Source: Tragulus kanchil (Eukaryota > Chordata > Mammalia > Artiodactyla > Tragulidae). Taken from it: a DNA stretch of 64,000 nucleotides. A model generated the notes under the pieces. That model saw nothing but the letters and a program-made list of their open reading frames with translations. It ran no database searches and was not told where the DNA came from. The position numbers and the translations under genes are program-made. Below are positions 57,001 to 64,000 of the stretch, in pieces. The first letter of the stretch is position 1, and the number at the start of each line of letters is the position of its first letter. The DNA lies in the NCBI GenBank assembly GCA_022376925.1, contig JAIOJX010000031.1, positions 133,814,854-133,878,853 on the forward strand. Direction: 5' to 3'.

Positions 57001-57159
57001 TTGTAAAAAGGATTAGAAAAATGGCTTATCTCTTTGGAATTCCATGAGCATCTGAGAAATGCCATGTCCCATTCTGAGTTCAGCATCTTTTCTTCCAAAA
57101 TCAGTGCTTTCAGGTTCCCATTTCTCAGGGCTGAGAACCCAGGCACCCCTTCTTACCAA

Positions 57160-57480
57160 CCCCCTCTCCATCATCAAACACTGTATTCTTCCTCCTAAAT
57201 CCCGTTTCTGTCTGGCCCCTCTCCAGGTTCCTTTCGTTTTGCCTCACCCGAGGTGCTCTCCCAGCTTCTTTCTACCTTACCTGCAGCCCACCCTGGCTCA
57301 GGAGAATGCTGCTTTGCTTTCAACATCCCAATCTGGTCCTGCTCTCTGATCAAATCCTTCCATAATCCCACTCCACAGTGCCCCTAGGCAACACCAAAGC
57401 CCCTGGGTCAAGGCCTGCAGAGTCTGACCCTGATTACATTCCCACTCAGCCCCGTTTTGCCCTCAGATCTAAGCTCCCTG
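57160..57480 (+). mobile_element. L2-like remnant
   Basis: Diverged L2 pattern: ctgatcaaatccttccataa, caacaccaaagcccctgggt, gcagagtctgaccctgatta. Family call by pattern. Confidence 0.5.
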
Positions 57481-57939
57481 ACACACGTGGTCAACAGAAC
57501 ACTCAGAAGGAGATCAAATGAATTACTCCTGCCATGAGTCTGTCCCGCAGAAGGCCATCTGGACGGTTTCTCCAAGAGCGTCACAAATACATAAATAAGA
57601 CACTGGGGAAATTCAAGGATCGTGCAACCAACCCATTTGCTGCACATACACACCCGCAAAAGCAATTGCGAAGACACATTGCAAGAGAGGGGAGGGCTAA
57701 CTAGAGCCAGGGCACGTCCTTTGAGGAAACTCCCAGAATTCTGACCCAAACCTCCAAGGGCGTCTGCACCCCAATCCTCCCCCGTCCCATCCTTGAACCC
57801 CTTCTGGAAGGCACTAGACGGTACAGCTGTAGAACCCGAGGGTGCTTGGGTGGCGACTAGAGGAAGAACCCCAGCAGAAACAGACTGGAGCTCGGTGGTG
57901 CTGCTAGGTCAGTTTCTGGGGCCACCCCTTTCCCCTACT
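57481..57939. other. Unassigned intergenic stretch
   Basis: Between the L2 remnant and the promoter-like island. Apparently single-copy, no exon seen. Confidence 0.4.
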
Positions 57940-58300
57940 CTCTATCGTGGGTGATGGCGGACGCCTGGAGGTGGCCGGAAAGTCAATGGGACCGCGTTTG
58001 GGCGTTTAGGAGAGTACTCAGGTTCTCTCACCCTCGGATTCGGCTTTCAGAAGCCGAACTCGGACCCCCAAAAGTCCTAGGGACGGTGTGGTGGGCGTCT
58101 CGCGGCCTCAGGCTGGCCGCGGCGCCCCGCCCATCTTAGTGGGGCATGCCGGGAGAGGAAGTTCCCAGCAGCGCTGCGTGAACGGCCACTCCGCATGTCC
58201 AGACTACAAGTCCCAGAATGCATTGCACCTCGAAGCCCCGGCCGGGGTTGCCCTTGACAACAGAGCTAGGGCGCCCCCTGCAGTCCTGACTGGAAAACTC
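57940..58300. promoter_or_regulatory. Promoter-like island with ZNF143-type sites
   Basis: GC/CpG-enriched segment with ACTACAAGTCCCAGAATGC (58203-58221), one base off the ZNF143/Staf (SBS) consensus. An inverted, weaker half (GCATGCCGGGAG) and an ETS-like GGAAGT lie near 58143-58160. An 8-bp inverted repeat TTCGGCTT-TCAG-AAGCCGAA sits at 58039-58058. No gene is assigned; a divergent noncoding transcript or distal PRKCG element is possible. Confidence 0.55.
58247..58261. promoter_or_regulatory. X-box-like motif, 3-bp spacer
   Basis: GTTGCC-CTT-GACAAC: one perfect half site and one with a single mismatch, 40 bp from the ZNF143-type site. Confidence 0.45.
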
Positions 58301-58439
58301 TCGGAGCCGGGGAAGGGACAGACCGCCACCAGATTAGAGGCAGAGACTAAGGTGCGGAGACCGAGGGGACGACAGGAGGAAACCTGACCCGGCCAAACGT
58401 TCGGAGAAACCCATCCCAAGCGAGAGAGGCTTTCAGAGC

Positions 58440-59180
58440 CCGCGCGGGGCGGCGGGAGGTTGTTGCAGAGACTGAATCAGGGAGAGACGTGGAGGGAGGG
58501 AGACACCTCCAAGAGCCCAGAGGGATTCACGGAGCCAGAGAGACAAACCGAGTCGGTGAGGAACGGACAAGATAGAGCCGGGGAGGGAAGGAGAGGGAGA
58601 GAGGCCAATTTAAACATTCAGAGAGAGATCCCCAGCCATGGAGAGAGAGACGGACAGAGCCAAGGTGTAGGTCAGAGAGAGACAGAGACAAACGCATCTC
58701 CAAAGACGTGAACACGGGGAGGAGGGGAGAGACGGACACAGGAATAGAGGGAAGAGGACACAGAGAATGAGACGGGGAAAGAGACTCACTCTCAAAGAGA
58801 AAAATACGAGGGAATACAATGAGACGGAGTGAGAGGAAGCGATTCAGGGAGAGAGAAATGCAAGAATGTATGAGACAGAGAGACAGAGGGAGACTGAGTC
58901 ACAGAGAGACAGACCTGGAGTGGGAGACAGAGGCACACACACACCAGGACAGTGGGAGGGAGTCCCAGGATGAGCGACAAACGTCGATGGAGACCCACGG
59001 CGAAGAAAACAGAGAAATAGGAACAGGAATTCTCAGAGACAAGAAAAGGGAACCCAGACCCACCCAGAGAGACAAGAGGGAAAGCTGGGAATACGGGGAA
59101 AGGAGCAGAGGTCGAGGGGAGGGGACCTTGGCTGAGGGAGCCGCAGACGTCCACAGGAACCCAGAGAGAGAAATGGAGAC
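58440..59180 (+). repeat. Long polypurine (GA-rich) tract upstream of PRKCG
   Basis: Roughly 740 bp in which the plus strand is dominated by A and G (units such as gagagacagagaca, gagagagagacgg) with few pyrimidine interruptions. Low complexity; can adopt triplex-type structures in principle. Confidence 0.85.
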
Positions 59181-59489
59181 TTAGGGTGGCATCCGAAAAA
59201 GCGAGGCACCAAGGCCCCCTGCTCACCAGGGGATCCCAACACTGTACAAAGTTTGTGCAGTGAAAGACACAGTCAGAAAGGGATCCGAGCGGAGCTGCAG
59301 GGGGCTTGCGGGGCTCGCCGAAGCCCCCTCTTAGGAGAGGAAGACGGGGCCCCGCGACTGAGTGGAGAGGGGGCAGGGCGCGGCTCAGAGGAGGCCCCCT
59401 TCACCAAGCCCCCACATTGGGAGTGCGCGCGTGTGCGCGTGTGCTGGGGAGGGAGGGCTTTGGTCTCTCAAGGAGGGGGGCGCCTTTAA

Positions 59490-60026
<537 letters not shown>

Positions 60027-60597
60027 TGAGGGAGGGGGCTGGGCCTGGGGAGGAGGAGACAGGGCCACAGGCCCCTGATGAGGAGGAGGCAGGGGCTGCA
60101 GCCCTGGCTCCGGGTCCTAGAGTAGGCGGGGGTCAGGGACTGGGACTCCTGGGTCAGAGGAAGGAGGCGCTAGGGTCTTGGACTTCCAGGTCTGAAGGAA
60201 GGGGCTGGGGCTGGTATCCTGGGTCTGAGAGAGCAGGAACAAGGGGATAGAATTCCGGGGTCCTGGAAAGAGGAAGCGACTGGGGCTCAGACTCCTGGGT
60301 CCTGCGGAGGGTAGTGGGAGGACGCAGGCCTCCCACGACTGCAGAGGTGAGATGTACAAAGTTTGTGCAGTGAAAGACACAGTCAGAAAGGGATCCGAGC
60401 GGAGCTGCAGGGGCTTGCGGGCTCGCCGAAGCCCCCTCTTAGGAGAGGAAGACGGGGCCCCGCGACTGAGTGGAGAGGGGGCAGGGCGCGGCTCAGAGGA
60501 GGCCCCCTTCACCAAGCCCCCACATTGGGAGTGCGCGCGTGTGCGCGTGTGCTGGGGAGGGAGGGCTTTGGTCTCTCAAGGAGGGGGGCGCCTTTAA

Positions 60598-61134
<537 letters not shown>

Positions 61135-61510
61135 TGAGGGAGGGGGCTGGGCCTGGGGAGGAGGAGACAGGGCCACAGGCCCCTGATGAGGAGGAGGCAG
61201 GGGCTGCAGCCCTGGCTCCGGGTCCTAGAGTAGGCGGGGGTCAGGGACTGGGACTCCTGGGTCAGAGGAAGGAGGCGCTAGGGTCTTGGACTTCCAGGTC
61301 TGAAGGAAGGGGCTGGGGCTGGTATCCTGGGTCTGAGAGAGCAGGAACAAGGGGATAGAATTCCGGGGTCCTGGAAAGAGGAAGCGACTGGGGCTCAGAC
61401 TCCTGGGTCCTGCGGGAGGGTAGTGGGAGGACGCAGGCCTCCCACGACTGCAGAAGTGAGAGGTCCACGCACCCTTTTCTGCGCTGACCTCCGTTGCTTG
61501 ACTCCTACAG

Positions 61511-61542
61511 GGGGATCGGAAAACAGGGTCTACAATGTCAAG
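61511..61542 (+). CDS. PRKCG: Protein kinase C gamma, exon 2
   Basis: 32-bp exon between acceptor tgactcctacag and donor G|GTAAGA. It completes Trp57 and encodes GIGKQGLQCQ plus the first base of the next codon, contributing Cys66 of C1A. The 32-bp size matches conventional PKC gene structure. Confidence 0.95.
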
Positions 61543-61796
61543 GTAAGAGCTGGGTGCCTGGGCTCCTGGGACCCTCAGGAGGGTGGAGGCTGGGGAACCA
61601 CAGCAGAGGCTGCTCGACACACACACACACGTGTTCTCTGGTCCCCAGAGAGGCGCGGGGGAGCCCTAGGCGGGGGGTGTGGCAGAGACGCAGCCTGCAG
61701 TGGGGAGGGAGCTCTGGCGGCAGGGCCACCGCGGAGGTGGTGCTGGGGGCCCCTCCCTCGGCCGGCTCCAGGTGGGGACAGATATTTGGAGAATAT

Positions 61797-61901
61797 GTTG
61801 CCATGGGAACAGGGAGATTCGGAAAAGGGGAGCTGAAGGGAGCGGGGCTGGAGATGCAAAGTCAGAGCCCCCCCCCCCCAGGCTATCGTTGCCTTGACAA
61901 C
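61797..61901. promoter_or_regulatory. PRKCG: Pair of X-box-like motifs in PRKCG intron 2
   Basis: GTTGCCATGGGAAC (61797-61810) and GTTGCCTTGACAAC (61888-61901), 77 bp apart, each with one perfect and one single-mismatch RFX half site, separated by a C-rich run at 61869-61879. Confidence 0.5.
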
Positions 61902-62159
61902 ACCACTCGTCCTAGGCAGGGGCAGGCCTGGTGGGGTCACCGACAGGCGGGTAGGGGCTGGGTGGGGCCGGCAGATATGGGGGCTGGGGTGGGGGGCGAG
62001 TCCTAAAGCACCAGCTGCTACTGCTGAGAACAGAGTGAGTCAGGGAGAGGGTGGGCCGTCGTCGGCGCCCCCAGACTCACTTCTGACCAAGTTGGTGCCC
62101 TCCCTGCTATTGGACGACCTATCTCCTCCCTCCTAGTCGTCCAGCCTGCGGATCTTGTT

Positions 62160-62775
<616 letters not shown>

Positions 62776-62859
62776 TGAGACTGACTGGGGACCCAGCTGG
62801 GGGACCAGAAAGGAGGTAGGGGTGAGGGTTAGGAGGAGGTGGGCTGTGATCCAGGAGTC

Positions 62860-63130
62860 AAGAGATTTCAAAAATAGAGAGATGAGGGACAGAGAGACAG
62901 AGAGAGGGAACCACTGAGATCCTGAGATAAGACAGAGAGAACCCAGAGATGCAGAAAAACAGAGACCCATACAGAGAGAGTGAGAGAGCAGTGGGCCAGA
63001 GTCAGCCACACAGGAGAAAGGAAAAGGACCCAGAGAGACAGGGAGAGACAGAGATACTCAGAAACGGAGGGGCAGGAACCCAGAGGGGACAGTAGAAGAG
63101 AAAATGGGGTACAAGGGGAGCTGCCTGAGA
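62860..63130 (+). repeat. Purine-rich (GA) tract, PRKCG intron 3
   Basis: gagacagagagagggaacc-type sequence on the plus strand, roughly the reverse complement in composition of the intron 2 tract at 62160-62505. Confidence 0.85.
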
Positions 63131-63159
63131 GGCATTGAGAGAAGGAAGCCAGAGAGGGC

Positions 63160-63335
63160 CCGTCACACACACGCACACACATATTTGCAAATACAGATAC
63201 TGGTGTGCACACACATATGTATGCAGAGTAGACCTGTGTGGGCACACACACATGCATAGACCAAGTCCCCCATGTACACACACACACATATGTGCATGCA
63301 CAGAACCCCACATACACACACACAGATACACACAA
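63160..63335 (+). repeat. (CA)n-rich compound microsatellite
   Basis: Several short CA/TG runs (cacacacgcacacacat, cacacacacacatatgtgc, catacacacacacag) separated by 15-40 bp. Confidence 0.85.
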
Positions 63336-63419
63336 TGATTCGCTCCCTCCTCTCCACCCCTGATGTCAGGGGCTATGAGAACTGCCCTGCACGCCCACCC
63401 TGGACCCCTCCTTCAGGCT

Positions 63420-63610
63420 CTGTCTGGCCTTGGGCACCCTCTCTGTGAGCCTCTGTGTCACGCTCTGTAAAGTGGAGCTGACCATCCAGGGCTGAGCAAC
63501 AGAACTCCCCGCGATGGTGAATGCGTTCTATGTCTTTGTCACCCAGCTGCCAGCCACATGGCGAGCTGCTGGGGGACAGAAATGTGAAACCCTGTTTAAA
63601 CTGAACCGAT
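63420..63610 (+). mobile_element. MIR-like and MER5A-like remnants
   Basis: gcctctgtgtcacgctctgt followed by aaagtgg resembles a MIR 3' region. gatggtgaatgcgttctatg and gccagccacatggcgagctg resemble the MER5A hAT element at about 63495-63610. Both are diverged and assigned by pattern. Confidence 0.45.
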
Positions 63611-63632
63611 TTCAATAAATAGCCATGTGTAG

Positions 63633-63770
63633 GACTTCCCTGGTCCAATGGTGAAGACGCCACACTTCCACAGCAAAGGGCACACGTTTAATCTCTGGTC
63701 AGGGAACTAAGATCCCACGTGCCACGTGGAGCAGCCAAAAATAAATAAATAAATAAATAACAGCCGTCTA
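63633..63770 (+). mobile_element. tRNA-derived SINE
   Basis: Forward: aggacttccctggtccaatg, promoter-like cgtttaatctctggtcagg, tail of repeated AAAT (aaataaataaataaataa). Confidence 0.8.
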
Positions 63771-64000
63771 TAGTTAGGGCTATGGTGTGGGATGGGCATC
63801 AATCTATTCGCCCCCAGGCTTGTTTTGACAGTTCAGTGAAGTCAGGCAGCATGATACTAGCCCAGGGTTTGACACAGAGTTGGAGATGGCTTTATGGTTA
63901 GCAGATGGAGAAAGAGGCGGATTGAGAAAGAAAGAGAGAGAACACCACGGAAGTCCACGAGGCATCTTGCCAGCTTGTCAGGTCAAGAAAACTGCAGTTT

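Overview
This is mammalian nuclear DNA from a pecoran ruminant (cattle, sheep, goat, deer or giraffe group). The evidence is dozens of Bov-A/Bov-tA and CHR-like tRNA-derived SINEs in both orientations, BovB (RTE) 3' ends, ruminant-type L1 3' ends, and two recognisable split genes. The right-hand third matches the segment orthologous to human 19q13.42, with MYADM followed by PRKCG, both on the + strand.

Layout. 1-44 kb: no gene seen; layered retroelements (L1, BovB, SINEs, three solo-LTR-like insertions), a few short apparently single-copy stretches, and an old diverged threefold module at 0.6-4.8 kb. 44-51 kb: CpG-rich promoter region of MYADM with two candidate first exons (donors near 46545 and 47828/47833), an RFX-type X-box, a TEAD+CArG pair, a chromosome-19-style minisatellite and a 66-bp 5' UTR exon (50783-50848). 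52.9-53.9 kb: complete single-exon MYADM reading frame (322 aa). 54-58 kb: MYADM 3' UTR, SINEs and an L2 remnant. 57.9-58.3 kb: promoter-like island with ZNF143-type sites and no assigned gene. 58.4-59.2 kb: long polypurine tract. 59.2-64 kb: PRKCG promoter and exons 1-3, encoding the pseudosubstrate and all of C1A; the gene continues beyond the right edge.

The dominant unexpected structure is a series of 14 direct tandem duplications, each about 1.08-1.17 kb, spread over the whole window with no regard to content (junctions near 915, 6076, 9330, 12523, 19078, 24040, 26683, 32768, 38667, 42917, 45437, 49590, 54537 and 60352). The copies are nearly identical except for short indels and substitutions that cluster at the junction-proximal ends. 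This looks like unmerged overlaps between consecutive contigs, not biology. It duplicates the MYADM 3' end and the PRKCG promoter plus exon 1, and inflates the window by roughly 15 kb. The underlying locus is probably about 48-49 kb.

Within the real sequence, the points most worth following are the recurrent RFX X-boxes around MYADM and PRKCG, the ZNF143-type intergenic island, the TEAD+CArG pair in MYADM, the purine/pyrimidine tracts flanking PRKCG exons 1-3, a SINE-L1 chimeric insertion, and solo LTRs with exact target-site duplications.
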